The notes: generated from the letters alone by a model not told the origin. Numbered from the stretch's first letter, positions 34,889 through 46,975 are shown. The stretch: 64,000 nucleotides of DNA from Trema orientale (GCA_002914845.1 JXTC01000061.1:857065-921064), one strand, 5' to 3'. Numbers and translations are program-made.

Positions 34889-37219
34889 ATGAGAAGAAGC
34901 CCGAGCCCTCCCACATCGGCGGCATCGACTCTCTCTTCGTCTTTCGGTGGTGGTGGTGGTGGTGGGGCTGGGGGAGGAGGCGGAGGCGGAGGCGGAGGTT
35001 GCGGTTCCATAGACAATACGGGAGGCGTGGCGACGCTTCCGCCTGAGCCACCGGCTGCGGCGCCCACAACCGAACCCACTGGCACTGCGCGCAAAGACGA
35101 GTGGGCATCGGAGCTTCAGCCAATTCCAGCTGGAGTACTAGAGGCTGTGACAACTGGTTCAGGAGGCGAAAGATGTGGGCTTGTTGGGTTGGAGGATTGG
35201 GAGAACATGTTGTCCGAAACGGCGGCAGCGTCTTCTCCGGGACAAGACCACTCGCTTCTACGGTGGATCGCCGGGGACATGGAGGACCCCTCCTTTGGCC
35301 TCAAGCAGCTATTGCAGAGTGGGAACACTCTTCTCGAGTTTGACGGCAATGCTGGTTTGGGAATGGTCGATCAGGGTCCCGGTTTCGACCACATCGGGGG
35401 CGTCAGCGTTTCGGGTACTGGTAGTCTAATGGCAGGGATTAATCCAAGTTTAGCTTTCTCTGGTTCTGGGTTTACGAACAACAACAACAACGACGGCAAC
35501 AATGGTGGTGGGAAGATTGGTTCAATTGCGCCAACAAGTTCTTCAGGGGCACTTAATTACAAGATCACGAACTGTCATATGCAAAACCTCATTTTGTCAA
35601 ACTCAGCTAGTAGTCTTCCTCTTCCGGTTTCTTTGCCTCCTGGAGTGATCTATCAGCCGCCGCAGCAGCAGCAGCAGCATTTCGAAGGCCCGGATGAGAA
35701 GCCGCAGATTCTGAATCCACAGGCGTTGATGAACCAACAGCAGGCTACTCAGTTCTCTCAAAATCCCAACTTTTTTCTGCCATTAGAACAACACTTGCTT
35801 CAGCCCCAATCGAAGCGCCACAACTCGGGCAGTGTAGACCCAAACTCTCAGATCCCAAAAGTCGTTCCGTTTTGTGATCCAGGCCATGAGTTTTTGCTCA
35901 GGAAGCAGCATCATCATCATCAGCAACAGCAGCAGCAGCATCTGGGTTTTCCTCAGGGGATGCAGTTTCTTCCTCAGCAGAAGCCATTGATGGTACCCAA
36001 GCAGATGCAGAAGGTGGTGGTGGGGCCGGCCGAAGAAATGGCCCACCATCACCATAACCATAACCATAACCAGAACCACCACCATCAGCAGCAGCAGCAG
36101 CAGCAGCAGCTTCAACAACATCAACATGCTTTGCTCGACCAGCTCTATAAGGCCGCAGAGTTGGTAGGGACTGGGAATTTCTCACACGCGCAAGGGATAT
36201 TGGCGCGGCTCAATCACCAGCTCTCCCCCGTTGGAAAGCCCCTCCATAGGGCTGCTTTCTACTTCAAGGAGGCGCTGAATTTGCTCCTCTTGAACAACTC
36301 TCACACTAGTGTTCCTCCCAGGTGCCCAACACCCTTTGATGTCATCTTCAAGATGGGAGCTTACAAGGTTTTCTCTGAGGTCTCCCCTCTTATTCAGTTC
36401 GTTAACTTTACTTGCAACCAGGCCCTCCTAGAAGCCCTTGACGACGCCGATCGGATTCACATTGTCGATTTCGATATTGGTTTTGGTGCTCAGTGGGCTT
36501 CCTTTATGCAGGAGCTTCCCGTGAGGAATAGAGGTCCTCCGTCGTTGAAAATCACTGCTTTTGCCTCTCCCTCCACCCACCACCCCGTCGAGCTCACGCT
36601 CATGCGTGACAATCTAGCCCAATTCGCCAATGAGATTGGCGTGCCTTTCGAGCTCGAAGTGGTCAATTTCGATTCTTTGGAACAGACTTCCTACTCAATG
36701 CCAATCTTCCGTGCCGAGAGCGAGGTCGTTGGGGTGAATTTTCCCATTTGGTCTTCCTCGAATCAACCGGCGGCATTGCCCAGTCTCCTCCGCTTTGTAA
36801 AGCAGCTTTCGCCCAAGGTTGTGGTGTCTTTGGACCGAGGGTGTGACAGAAGTGACCTTCCCTTCCCGCAACACATCCTGCAGGCTCTCCATTCCTACAT
36901 AAACCTCTTGGAATCCTTGGACGCGGTTAATGTGGCTTCGGACGCTGTTAACAAAATTGAGAAGTTTTTACTTCAGCCTAAGATTGAGAGCACTGTTCTG
37001 GGGCGTCTCCGAGCCCCGGACAAAATGCCTCTTTGGAAAACAGTCTTTGCCTCCGCTGGTTTAACACCAGTGACATTCAGTAACTTCACCGAAACTCAGG
37101 CGGAATGCGTGGTGAAGAGGACTCCAGTGAGGGGCTTTCATATTGAGAAGCGTCAGGCGTCACTTGTGCTGTGCTGGCAACGTCGAGAGCTCATCTCAGT
37201 TTCAGCTTGGAGGTGCTAA
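34889..37219 (+). CDS. SCL6: GRAS transcription factor, HAM/SCL6-SCL22-SCL27 type, miR171 target
   Basis: From the first in-frame ATG (34889) the product is 776 residues with no intron. These nuclear regulators keep shoot meristems undifferentiated and act with WUSCHEL-type factors. The N-terminal half is disordered: RRSPSPPTSAASTLSSS, a long Gly run (about residues 20-38), a conserved GLEDWENMLSE block, then His- and Gln-rich tracts. The GRAS domain spans about 413-776: LYKAAELVGTGNFSHAQ (LHR I), IHIVDFDIGFG (VHIID-like, about 522), a PFELEVVNFDSLE stretch, SPKVVVSLDRG, and a C-terminal SAW region ending ELISVSAWRC. The miR171 site lies in LHR I at 36196-36216. Oddity: the open frame extends 32 codons upstream without an ATG, and that part (NEPTYVFHMRRSPSPP) resembles the EPTSVLDTRRSPSPP region of relatives, so the usual N-terminus (MPLPFEEFQGKG type) is missing or on an unseen exon. 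SCL6, SCL22 and SCL27 are not separable here. Confidence 0.95.
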   Translation: MRRSPSPPTSAASTLSSSFGGGGGGGAGGGGGGGGGGCGSIDNTGGVATLPPEPPAAAPTTEPTGTARKDEWASELQPIPAGVLEAVTTGSGGERCGLVGLEDWENMLSETAAASSPGQDHSLLRWIAGDMEDPSFGLKQLLQSGNTLLEFDGNAGLGMVDQGPGFDHIGGVSVSGTGSLMAGINPSLAFSGSGFTNNNNNDGNNGGGKIGSIAPTSSSGALNYKITNCHMQNLILSNSASSLPLPVSLPPGVIYQPPQQQQQHFEGPDEKPQILNPQALMNQQQATQFSQNPNFFLPLEQHLLQPQSKRHNSGSVDPNSQIPKVVPFCDPGHEFLLRKQHHHHQQQQQQHLGFPQGMQFLPQQKPLMVPKQMQKVVVGPAEEMAHHHHNHNHNQNHHHQQQQQQQQLQQHQHALLDQLYKAAELVGTGNFSHAQGILARLNHQLSPVGKPLHRAAFYFKEALNLLLLNNSHTSVPPRCPTPFDVIFKMGAYKVFSEVSPLIQFVNFTCNQALLEALDDADRIHIVDFDIGFGAQWASFMQELPVRNRGPPSLKITAFASPSTHHPVELTLMRDNLAQFANEIGVPFELEVVNFDSLEQTSYSMPIFRAESEVVGVNFPIWSSSNQPAALPSLLRFVKQLSPKVVVSLDRGCDRSDLPFPQHILQALHSYINLLESLDAVNVASDAVNKIEKFLLQPKIESTVLGRLRAPDKMPLWKTVFASAGLTPVTFSNFTETQAECVVKRTPVRGFHIEKRQASLVLCWQRRELISVSAWRC
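36196..36216 (+). promoter_or_regulatory. miR171 target site
   Basis: The 21 bases beginning GATATTGGCGCGGCTC and ending AATCA are, as far as I recall the sequence, perfectly complementary to the miR171 form beginning UGAUUGAGCCGCG. The site encodes the conserved ILARLN segment of the GRAS domain, as in other HAM-type genes. Cleavage would be expected between bases 10 and 11 counted from the miRNA 5' end. Confidence 0.95.
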
Positions 37220-38854
37220 AGATTACCAATTTGACAGAACAGGGATGTTGGTTTTTAGCAACGCAATTTATCCCAGAGGTTCCAACTTATTCTACTCTGA
37301 TATTAAGCCAATAAATGTTTGAACTCTGTTCTTGGCACCTCTGTTATGACTTGAATCTTTGTGAATTATCATGATTATCGGTCTACTATGCTCATTATCT
37401 ATCTAGTCTAGATAAACTAGAATTTTCCGTCAAACAAAACATCTAACGGGAAGAAGTCAATAGAGTCTTATTTCTTTTGGCCATGCATATTATTGTTTTC
37501 ATATGTTGATATTCTAATGGTGAGAAGATGCATTGTGTTTTGGTTAAGATGGTTGTGATTTGTTGTACACTTGACTATGACAACAAAAATTGCAGAGAAA
37601 TTCTTACGTGAGTTCTGATCTTTTTGCCACTTTGGTAGTCGTAGTAAATATGCTTTGCTATTTTAACTATGGATTCACATTCGTGCATTATGTCTGCTCG
37701 CATTCTTTTGATATCTTTTGAGTCTGTTTCTGGTTAGGAACTAGTCTAAACTAGCCTTTCAAAGGAAATGAGAGCTTAACCTAAGAAAGTCTCTCCTCCT
37801 TTTACTGAAGAGGTTAAGGTTTAGTAGTTGCAGGTCTTCAATTGTGTACTACACTGTAGAGAGAAGTGAAGTCAAGCTTAGTTTCCAATAATCATATTCC
37901 CAATGAAGGGCTTCAATGAGTTTCAACTTGTGGTTATTAGCATAGATTTTGAAATTCTTCTAGTTTAAAAACTTCTTAGTTCCTCTTATTGACCTCATGT
38001 TGACTCAAATTAGGCCATGAATATATTAAAGGAGAATGAGGCAGTTAGACTTAGCAAATTTCAGGCATCTTAATCTGTGACATCACTAATTAGGTTACAT
38101 CACATCATAAGTTATGCTTGTCTTGTTTACAAGGATCAAAATATACCTAAAGTTGCTGCAAGCCACCAATTTAGGTAATGTTGCACATTTTTAGGAAATT
38201 TTACAGATAGTCTCATGTCTTTAACCTTGCCTCCAATTGTTTACTAATTGGCAGCTGACAAGAGACTGCGGAAGAGAGAATTTCATGAACCCCACAACAT
38301 GAATATATCATTATGTTTTGGGGCTTTTTACCTAAGAAAACTCCATATTAGTTGGTTTCCATGATTGCTTGAAGAACTGGTATGATGCAATAAGAGAAGG
38401 TTCTTATTTAGTATATAGCTTTAACAACATTTATTAGACATTCTATAGGAGTTACACTTATCTAACCAAATGTGTCATGTTTCAAGTTTAACGGAATATT
38501 ATGTCTTACATGCATGTATACACACAATCACAGATATAATCTTATGAGATTTTGACATATGAAAATTGAGATCTTGCTTGCTGCAGATAACCTATTTTGC
38601 ATCGTCAAAGTTATATAAATTTGCAAATTGCAAATACGCATTGAGTAGAGTAGACCAGCAAAAGAGCAATACTTAGCTAACACTGAAATCTTGTGAGGGG
38701 ACAAAGAGTACATGACACTATATACAGACCATGTTATAGTTGAAAGTCTGTCATAACCTGTCTCAAAATTCTCTCTCTGCATGTATAACACCAAACACGT
38801 AACTCGTCATTCTCCCCTTGATTGAAAGCATAGCTTATTTTATAAGCCCACATA
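37220..38854. other. 3' region of the GRAS gene and intergenic sequence
   Basis: No gene seen. The first 150-300 bp are probably 3' untranslated region (AATAAATG at about 37309 could be a poly(A) signal). The rest is ordinary AT-rich sequence. Confidence 0.4.
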
Positions 38855-39935
38855 TACATTCACATATATGGTAGATTGAATTCTTTAGATTAATACAGCT
38901 CTTCAAATTCTTGTCCTGTAGTTCATTGAATTTGCTATATATATATTTTTTTCATATTAGTTTCTATTTTCTAGACATCTAATAATCAAGCCACATGGCC
39001 CATGTTTGATTGAACCTCCACATGATTACTTTATTCAAATTTGTTTTTGGGGAGGTTAAGTTTTCATATTGGAAGCTTTTAATTTAATCCACATTTTTTG
39101 TTTAATGCATTTGCATAATGTAGTTGATATGAAAGCTAAAACAGTCCGTGTCAATGAATGAATTTCATGTGGGATTACTTTACGTAATTTGGTAGATAAA
39201 GAAAATTATTATTTAAAGTATGGGAAAATAAAGAAAATTTCAATGGTATAAAATTTAGAGGAACATGCCTAGTATGAACAGAGACAAAGATTAATCACAG
39301 ATTATGGTTTCCCCATTTTCTTTAGTTCAGAAAAATGTTAATAAATTAACTAGAAAACTGTCGGTTTCGTTGAAAACGAATTCCTATAATAATCCTTTGC
39401 GAACAACCTCGATAATGGGTTATAGATTAAAGGATTATAATAATTAAAATTGATTATTAAAATCTGTATTTTAGAGATGTAAAGTTGTATATAATAAGGT
39501 CTTGGTGGATTTTGTAATTCTTCTGAGGTTTTCCAACTAGTTCTAAATTATTGGTTTGACATTATTTAATTGCTTAGGATGTTATGTTAGGGGCATCGGC
39601 ATTGGAACTTGGCAGTGATTATTAAAATTTCTCATATACGTTAATTACTATTAGACTAGAAAGCTTTGATCAGACATAAAGATGGCTCATTTATATAGAC
39701 AAAAGCTAGGTTTAGGTGCCGGTCGTACAAACCCAATCACTTTCAATTGGGGCACACCTATAAGGAAAATAAAGGTTTTTTTTTTTTTTCTCCCTGTTTA
39801 TGTGATTGGAAGCTTTGCCTGTCATTTTAACACAGCTGCTTGAGACTTGACATAATGTGACATTTCCATGTCAAAATTGAGGAATAGATAATTAGGAGTG
39901 GAATTAGAGGTTTTTTCCACGTTGTTATATGATTA
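38855..39935 (+). repeat. Shuffled duplication, segment x, copy A
   Basis: From about CACATATATGGTAGATTGAA to GTTTTTTCCACGTTGTTATA this region matches 47695-48580 in the same orientation, with several indels. Shared landmarks: TTCAAATTCTTGTCCT, TTTGATTGAACCTC, TTCATATTGGAAGCTTTTAA, GATATGAAAGCTAAAACAGT, GGTGCCGGTCGTACAAACCC. Non-coding. Confidence 0.9.
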
Positions 39936-39949
39936 TTATTATTATTATT

Positions 39950-40050
39950 AACTTTGATTTCGAAAATATTTTTGAGGCCCAGAATTTCAAGTCCATTCCC
40001 AAAGATGAGCTAGCTATCTAGCTTTTGCTAATTTTCTCTATATATATTTA

Positions 40051-40104
<54 letters not shown>

Positions 40105-40440
40105 CAAGAAAAATAAGACCCATATACGGTGCATAAAAGCTGTGAGCCACTTATTATATGGTTCATGGGTGCGCCAGTGGTCCAACCCAGCCTATTGGGG
40201 GCACAATCTCTTTTGGCTTTTTGATCATTTTCATGTTTTTTTCTTGAAAAATCATTTTCATGTATTAACAAAAAACACTAACTTGTCAACTTAATTCTTT
40301 TTGTGATTTAAGTAGTAAATATCAGGCCGTAGATCTGTTGTGATAGGTAGACTAGGTCAGGAAGATGAACGGTGCATATGAATTAGGACATGCTACACTA
40401 AGTATTATTCTAGAGTCAAAAGTCTAGGCAGTCTACCAGG
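39950..40440 (+). repeat. Shuffled duplication, segment y, copy A
   Basis: Matches 55190-55720 in the same orientation: TTTTGAGGCCCAGAATTTCA, AAAATAAGACCCATA, GAGCCACTTATTATATGGTT, CAGGCCGTAGATCT, GGACATGCTACAC. An (AAT)n run (40051-40104) interrupts this copy. In copy A, x and y are adjacent; elsewhere in the window they are far apart. Confidence 0.9.
40051..40104. repeat. (AAT)n microsatellite
   Basis: About 18 AAT trinucleotides. Confidence 0.95.
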
Positions 40441-41867
40441 TCAGGTCCTCATGTGAACTTTTTCGCCATTTGCATTGGAATTTTGAGGCTCTATGATTTT
40501 ACTAATATAGGTATTGAGAGAGCTACATTACAAGTTTTGAATGATTTAATTTTGTTAAGGTGGGCCCATACCAGTTGAAAACACTTTTGTTACTAGATTG
40601 TGTAGTTTAACTCTTAGATTGCAAATCAGAGATTAACAATATAGACTACAAAATTTAATACTCCTTAACTCTCTCTCCAATCTTTAACTCTATTTTTGAG
40701 ATTTTTGACAGAGTGGTTAGTACTAGTTTTTAATTTTTATGTTGTTTCTTTTACATTTACGGGAGACCCATATATGTCCTTACCTGACGTGTAATATTTC
40801 AAGCATGCCCCTCAGGTCTTATTAGTGCAAGGCTGCAGAGAGCCAGAAAGTTATGCTGCACAATGGCACGAAAACGACTTGAGATCTCCTAGGCCCCTTA
40901 ATGTGGGACCCTGTGCACCCACTGCCTGAATCGTCTCCATCATGATCGTGCCACGTGTACGGAAGATATTTTTGGAAGCCACGATGTATGACACGTCATT
41001 GTCTACTTGGGGATTTGATCAGAGTCATTATGCCTTAGGGAACTTCACACATATGATCTGTCACTCAGTCCGTAGAAAGAAATTTAAGCTTGGCCTTATC
41101 ACTATACAGTTTAAACCAAAAAAAGGGAAAAAAAAAAAAGAAGAAGAAGAAGAATAAAGAAACACTTGGTTTTAGGTAAAGAAAATGACTTGGAAGTAGG
41201 AATAGTGCTCTAATATATAGTTCAAATGGTGGTTAGGGAAACGATTCAACCGTCCAAACAAACCTCCAAAGACAAAAAAGTCGGCCTGTTTCATTCAAGT
41301 TGATAAGATTAATACTAGTGCTACTGCTACAACATGGTGACCAATTAAATTTCCGAATTGGCCTATTTTATGTCACAATGACCGGCCATGTAAAATTGAT
41401 TAATTCTATATATTGTTAAAAATAAGTTGACTTTAAAAGATATGGACTCTTACATCATATTGTATTATTTTAGTTTGACCCAGAACACTTCTCAACTTAG
41501 CAATCATTAGGGTAGTTTCAGTTCTTTGTTGACAAAAACTAGTCGAGTTTTTGGATACTAATTTAAAGTCTGCATCTTGTTTCGATCTCTTCATGAGATC
41601 CGAACATGTCTAAGTTCAAAGTGCTTGGTATTTTAAATATTTCTATTCTGTACAGTATATTATTATTTTGTAATAATAGATTAATGGCAGGGGGTTGAAC
41701 TTGGGAAGTGCTTAGGTGGTCCACTGAATAGTAACTCGATCATGAGGGTCCGGATGTGAAGTACATAAATCGTTGGCATGTTTGGTTGCCCACATGAACC
41801 ACAGACGACATGCATCTTTCCTTGTAAGAAGGGTCTAATTTTCTGGATGAGAGAAAACTACTTCGGT

Positions 41868-41933
<66 letters not shown>

Positions 41934-42345
41934 ACGAATGTAGTATTAAGGGGACCGGTCCTGTCTATGATTTGATCAATATAGGTCACATTTAAACTAA
42001 TACAGTATTGAATAAACGTGACCTGTGTTAGTTAAAATATGAACGGGACCGGTCCCCTTAATGAGACTATATCCATACCTTATATATAAAAAAAAATATT
42101 TATATAAGTTCTCAATCTAGTATGTATTTTTTTTAGCCATTTGATCATGATCTAATGATTACTATAATTTGAGTAGTTAGAAAAAAATAATAATAAAAAT
42201 AAATACCTATTATTTAATGATTTTCTCTCTCCTCTTTTAACCATGAAAAGACGTGCGTTATTTTAATTAGCCAAAATAATACTTATAGATAGGTAAAAAA
42301 AAAAAGTAGCTACTGGATTGATGCCCTTATATATATATATATATA
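40441..42345. other. Intergenic, no gene seen
   Basis: AT-rich sequence with a pure (TA)n run at about 41869-41931. GACCGGTCC occurs in direct (41954) and inverted (42045) contexts around it, a weak fold-back. No coding signal. Confidence 0.4.
41869..41931. repeat. (TA)n microsatellite
   Basis: Uninterrupted TA run of about 60 bp. Confidence 0.95.
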
Positions 42346-43743
42346 GGGTAAATATCACGTGGAGTCCCCAAACTTTGTCTCATGTATCACTTAGGTCCTC
42401 ATTCTTTGTTTTGTAGCTTTTAACTCCCCACACTTTATAATTTTGTAACACTCCTATCCTTTTTACGTTTTCCGTTTATTTGGGCTGTTAAAGCACATGT
42501 GCTGAGCATATGATCCATTCCTAGGATGCATTAGATGTTTTAATAGTTTCACTTCAGGGGTTGAGTAATTAAAGAAAACAGAAACCAAATTCAGAATATA
42601 GATCATAAAATTATTAAACCTTGAATGTAGATCATATAATTTCTTTTAAACCTTTACTCTAATGACCAAAGTCAAAATATTTTGATTCTCTGTGCTCCAA
42701 TGTATGTTGATGCCAGGTCCAGTCCTTTCACTTCACTATCATTCAGACGAAGTTATCTGCTTTACTCTTGCTCTATCATTACAGACGTAATGAGAAAGAG
42801 AAAGAAATAAAATATGCGTATACACAGGTATATAGAGAGAGTAGGTAAGTATAACCTTCCGAAAAAACTTCAAAACCTAGCAATTCAAAGAGCTTTGAAA
42901 TTCAGTCAATTAACGAATTGATAAATAAACAAAGTAAGAAAGGGACAGAAAGTATTATTGTTAATTTAGCTGAGTACTTCTAAGATAGATAACAAAAGAG
43001 TTTAAAAGGATAATGCAAGCTAACCCTTATAAGGTCATGAGAAAATACAGACTAGTAATTACTAAACCACAAAATTATTTTGTTTCATTTTTTCTCTTTT
43101 TCTTGTTTCTACTATCATATTTTTCGCATCAAAAATTTTGCGAAGGCTATAGGGAGAACTCGTGGGAAGCAATCATTAACTCTTAAAAAGTTTCCTTAAT
43201 AATCTCAATGCAAAAATTTACACCAATGAATTGTTTTTAGGCCAAAGTACATAATGGACGGCCAGCTATATTTAATCTGAAAGTTTGTGTTAGTATTTTT
43301 GCTCTGTTTTAACACTAAAAACGGAAGAAAAAACAGAGCAATACTCAGGGGAAGGTCGAATACAGTTAAGAGATGGGTCAACTCCTATGATCTTTGATTG
43401 CAGTTAAATCTTTTTTCCTTCATTTTTTATTTTTTCTATTTGTTATTGTTGAATGGGGGAGGTGATGAGAAAATTGGCGTCTAAATTTCCTTCTCTTCTT
43501 GATTTAGTCCTCTGTTAGAATACCAAAGGAGGAAAAATCAGTCCTTCCATTCCATCTAATGCCTTTTAGGAATGGATCATGTGCTCAACAAATGTGTTTT
43601 AACAGTCCAAATAAACAGAAAATATAAAAAGGACGAATGTGTTACAAAATTTTAAAATTTGGAGAGTTAAAAACTACAAAATAAAAAATGAGGACTTAAG
43701 TGATACATCGGACAAAGTTTGGAGATCCGAGGTCATATTAACC
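42346..43743. mobile_element. 1.4 kb element with about 190-bp terminal inverted repeats (MULE-like)
   Basis: Left arm GGGTAAATATCACGTGGAG and right arm (reverse complement GGTTAATATGACCTCGGA) remain paired for roughly 190 bp: CCAAACTTTGTC, ATGTATCACTTA, GTCCTCATT, TTTTGTAG, AACTCTCC, TTTATTTGG, GATCCATTCCTA. Both flanks are TA repeats, so the target duplication cannot be read. The long inverted repeats and lack of coding suggest a non-autonomous Mutator-like element. Confidence 0.75.
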
Positions 43744-44820
43744 TATATATATATATATTTGTATGCTTATTAAGAAAATGTGGACCCTCGGAAAATAGAA
43801 ACAAAAACATGCGTCTTACTTCAAAATTGATTCCTGAAAATGATATAACAAATGGGGATCCCATATAAATTGCCATTTTCATCTCAGAATACTTTTCTTC
43901 ATAAATAGTTGAGTCTTGATTTATAACAGTACGGCACCAGTTGGGAGATGATCAGGAATATATTCACTTATAAATATATCCAAGAGATTATTATCTTGTT
44001 CATACTACTCCACGTGGTAGCACTCGCCTCATCAAAGACAATATCATGATCCTTTGCTGAACTTGTCACTTAGATATAGATATGTATAGATTAAAGTTTA
44101 GGAGACTTTAGGGAAAAGGTGCATTTGTACTATTTATTAAGGCCTTTAGGAAAAACTGTCCCCATGGAAAGTTTAATGATGTAGCTAGCAACCACTTGTC
44201 AGTGAAAATGGGGGAAAGTGCTAATTGCCTAGCTCCTTGGAGTTAGGGACTTTGGTTTATTTATAAGGCAATATATAAAACATGGACGCTCCTCTCATGA
44301 GGATGAGGCATATACATACCAACTTTTTGCTTTTTGGTTTTCATTCAATCATGTAATATACAAGCAAAAATAAAATAAAACAAATAAACGTAATTAAGGG
44401 ATGAATACCACCAAATCCACCCTTCTACTTATAAGCGACATTAATCCCACTAGCTAGCTAGCACTGCATGATATGCTGTTTTCCTAAGTCTTATTTATCA
44501 GTGATGGTGATGCGAAAAATTGTCATCTATATCTTCCTAATTAAATGTATGCTTAACAAAACATGAGTCGGGTAACAAGAGACATTAAAGGGACATGCAT
44601 ACGCTTACTCATAGAATAAGTTGTTCAAGTCAGTTTAACGAAGAATACATATGCGTACTGAAAATGAGTGATGCAAAATCAACCACATAATCCACGTGGA
44701 GATTTGAGGAAAACATATGGCTAACTACGTACTTAATTATTAGTGGCCTAAAGGGATAAAAGAAAACAAAAAATGGATACATGGGCCGATGGGCGAGCGT
44801 GTGGGATGACAAAAGTGATA

Positions 44821-44890
<70 letters not shown>

Positions 44891-45357
44891 GAATGAAACA
44901 TGATCGATCCCACAAACTTTTGGTTCTTGTGTCTTTTTATAGATGCTTTACACATTGTCCCCCAACATCTTTTCTCGTCCAATCTTTTCAGGTTTCACTA
45001 ATTTGTTGTTTTTATTTCTCTCTTTGAGAATTATGTATGAGCGTAGAAAAAACGCATTCCCTATATTTTGAAGGCAATCATGCAATTTCCAAAGGTACGT
45101 AGGTCCCAACCCAAACACACACGTCCCCTCCAAGGAGAATTCTCCCTGCTTGCTCCCATTTCCGATCCCTCATTGAGGTAGCAGTCCCTCAACTCCCCAA
45201 TTTTCTTTTACTTTTGGTCCATGCAAGTTACTCTTTTGACCACTTAAAAAAGAATAATCTCTTTTGTTTTGCTCATGTTTTTTGTTGTTTTTTATTTTTC
45301 TTCTTTGCTTTTTTTTTTCTTTCGTTTTTTTGTTTTTGTTTTTTTTTTTCTTATTGG
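43744..45357. other. Intergenic, no gene seen
   Basis: AT-rich sequence with a pure (TA)n run at 44824-44887 and T-rich tracts around 45240-45350. No coding signal. Confidence 0.4.
44824..44887. repeat. (TA)n microsatellite
   Basis: Uninterrupted TA run of about 64 bp. Confidence 0.95.
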
Positions 45358-45929
45358 GGACAAAATACCCTATAGCCCCTAACTTTTGCTAAGAGTAGTT
45401 GTTTACCAATTTACATTTGAAATTTAGCCCGTGTACCCCATTTTTTTGCAAATGTAAGCTTACCCCATTTTTACAAAGATATTATTGTTTTGCCCTAATT
45501 TTTACAAATTTGGTACTAGTTTGTCCCACTAAAGTTCTATGAGAATGGACAAGTAAAGCTTGTTTTTCCACTGAAAATGATACTCATTTTAACTAAATAC
45601 ATTTTTGTGTAAATGAGATTATTGAAAAATTTCTCATCATTCTCAATTTTAAATATAATTTTTTTTAAATTTATATTCAAATTTGAAAATATAGTGATTT
45701 AATATATTTTATTCCCCCTTATTTAGTGGGCCCCGACATATGGTGGTAAAATAATACTTCAAAAAAAAAAAAAAGCATCTGCTAAGTGGGACAAAGTGAC
45801 ATAATATTTGCGAAAATTGGGGCAAACTAACATTACATATGTAAAAATTGGAGTGCGGGTAAAATTTCATATGTGAGCTGGGTAAATGACTATTCTCAAT
45901 AAAAGTGAGGGGTGCAGTATATTTTGTGG
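45358..45929. mobile_element. 0.57 kb fold-back element with about 120-bp inverted termini
   Basis: Left arm GACAAAATACCCTATAGCCCC pairs with the reverse complement of the right arm (CCACAAAATATACTGCACCCC) and continues through ACTTTT, AGAGTAGTTGTTTACC / AGAATAGTCATTTACC and the ATTTTTACA segments. No coding region. It lies in T-rich sequence so the target duplication is not readable. Probably of the same general MULE-type class as 42346-43743 and 63102-63458. Confidence 0.65.
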
Positions 45930-45984
45930 TTTTTTTTTTTAAAACATTGCTCAATTAGTACTTTTGATGCAGGAGCATGTAACT

Positions 45985-46775
45985 TGTTGTTTTATCGTTT
46001 TTCTATTAAGTTTGTCGTTTGCTCTTTATTTACTTGTCGTTTGTTATAGTTTTACTTTGGGCCAAAACTTGGTCGTTTTATACTAGGCAGGCCTTACTTA
46101 TTGGGATGTCGCTGGGTTGTAAAAGGGAGATGATAGAATGCAAAACAGAGAGCTCTTTGAGCTTTTGAGGTTTCCTTCTTCCTCTTGCGCGCCATGGATT
46201 TGGCTTTTATCTAGCTTCTTGCTGCATCAACGTTGGTCTGATTATATATTGGAGGACATTTCTAAGAACTAGTAAAAAGAATGTCCAAAGAGTTCTTGTA
46301 TGCCTACTCAAGTCTTGCTATTCTATATATAGATTACTTTATATCACTATTTTTTTTTGTTTTGATCACTGTCTACTGGTCATTCATAAAATTGGACTCT
46401 TTTATTGCCAACTCGTGGTCTGTAAGCAAAAACAATAACCATCAAAAGAAAAATATATGAATGAAAATTGTCGTTTTACCTAAAGAAATTAAAGAAACTA
46501 AAACGTGTTTTTTTTTTTTTTTTTTTTTTAAGTTATGTGAACCGTCGTTTATGCACAATAAATGACATGTCGTTCTATTTCGCACAGAAACGACATATTG
46601 TTTTTTCCCCCAAAAACAAAAAAAAGAATCCGTCGCTGATGTGATGTGTAACTAAAACGGGTCATTTTCTGAAGAACGACATCGTTTTTACTGATAAAAC
46701 GACAACTTGTTACATAACATAACAACTGTCGTTTAGCTTACTCTTTTCTTTTTTCTTTTTTTTTTTTTTCAAACG
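45985..46775. promoter_or_regulatory. AAACGAC/GTCGTTT motif cluster upstream of the decayed 56-residue gene
   Basis: Repeated GTCGTTT or AAACGAC motifs on both strands, densest at 46006-46075 and 46540-46775, including GAACGACATCGTTTTT and CATAACAACTGTCGTTTAG. The last part is recognisably homologous to 56035-56115, upstream of the intact copy. Confidence 0.5.
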
Positions 46776-46804
46776 ACATCTTAGGATAAGTTTCCTAAGT
46801 AAAA

Positions 46805-46975
46805 ATGGGGATAATGGGGAGCAGCTTCTAGTTTATATTGGGGACTATGTTCGGAGTGTACGTAGCTCAGAACTACAACGTTCCAAACATTAAGAAGCTA
46901 TCCGACACTGCCCTTGTGTTCGCTAAGCACATCCAAGAAACCTACCGAAAGCCCAATAACAAAGGCGACAATTAG
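46805..46975 (+). pseudogene. Decayed copy of the 56-residue conserved small protein (premature stop)
   Basis: Aligns along its full length with the intact gene at 56362-56532: MGIMGSSF-stop-FILGTMFGVYVAQNYNVPNIKKLSDTALVFAKHIQETYRKPNNKGDN. The in-frame TAG at 46829-46831 replaces the TCG (Ser) codon of the intact copy; the rest of the frame, including the terminal TAG, is open and well conserved. Translation could in principle restart at the Met codon at 46847, giving about 42 residues without the N-terminal segment. Most simply a recent pseudogene. Confidence 0.85.

Noticed and set aside
34851..36185. Several minus-strand frames opposite the GRAS gene
   Set aside because: Shadows of its Gly-, His- and Gln-rich codon repeats.
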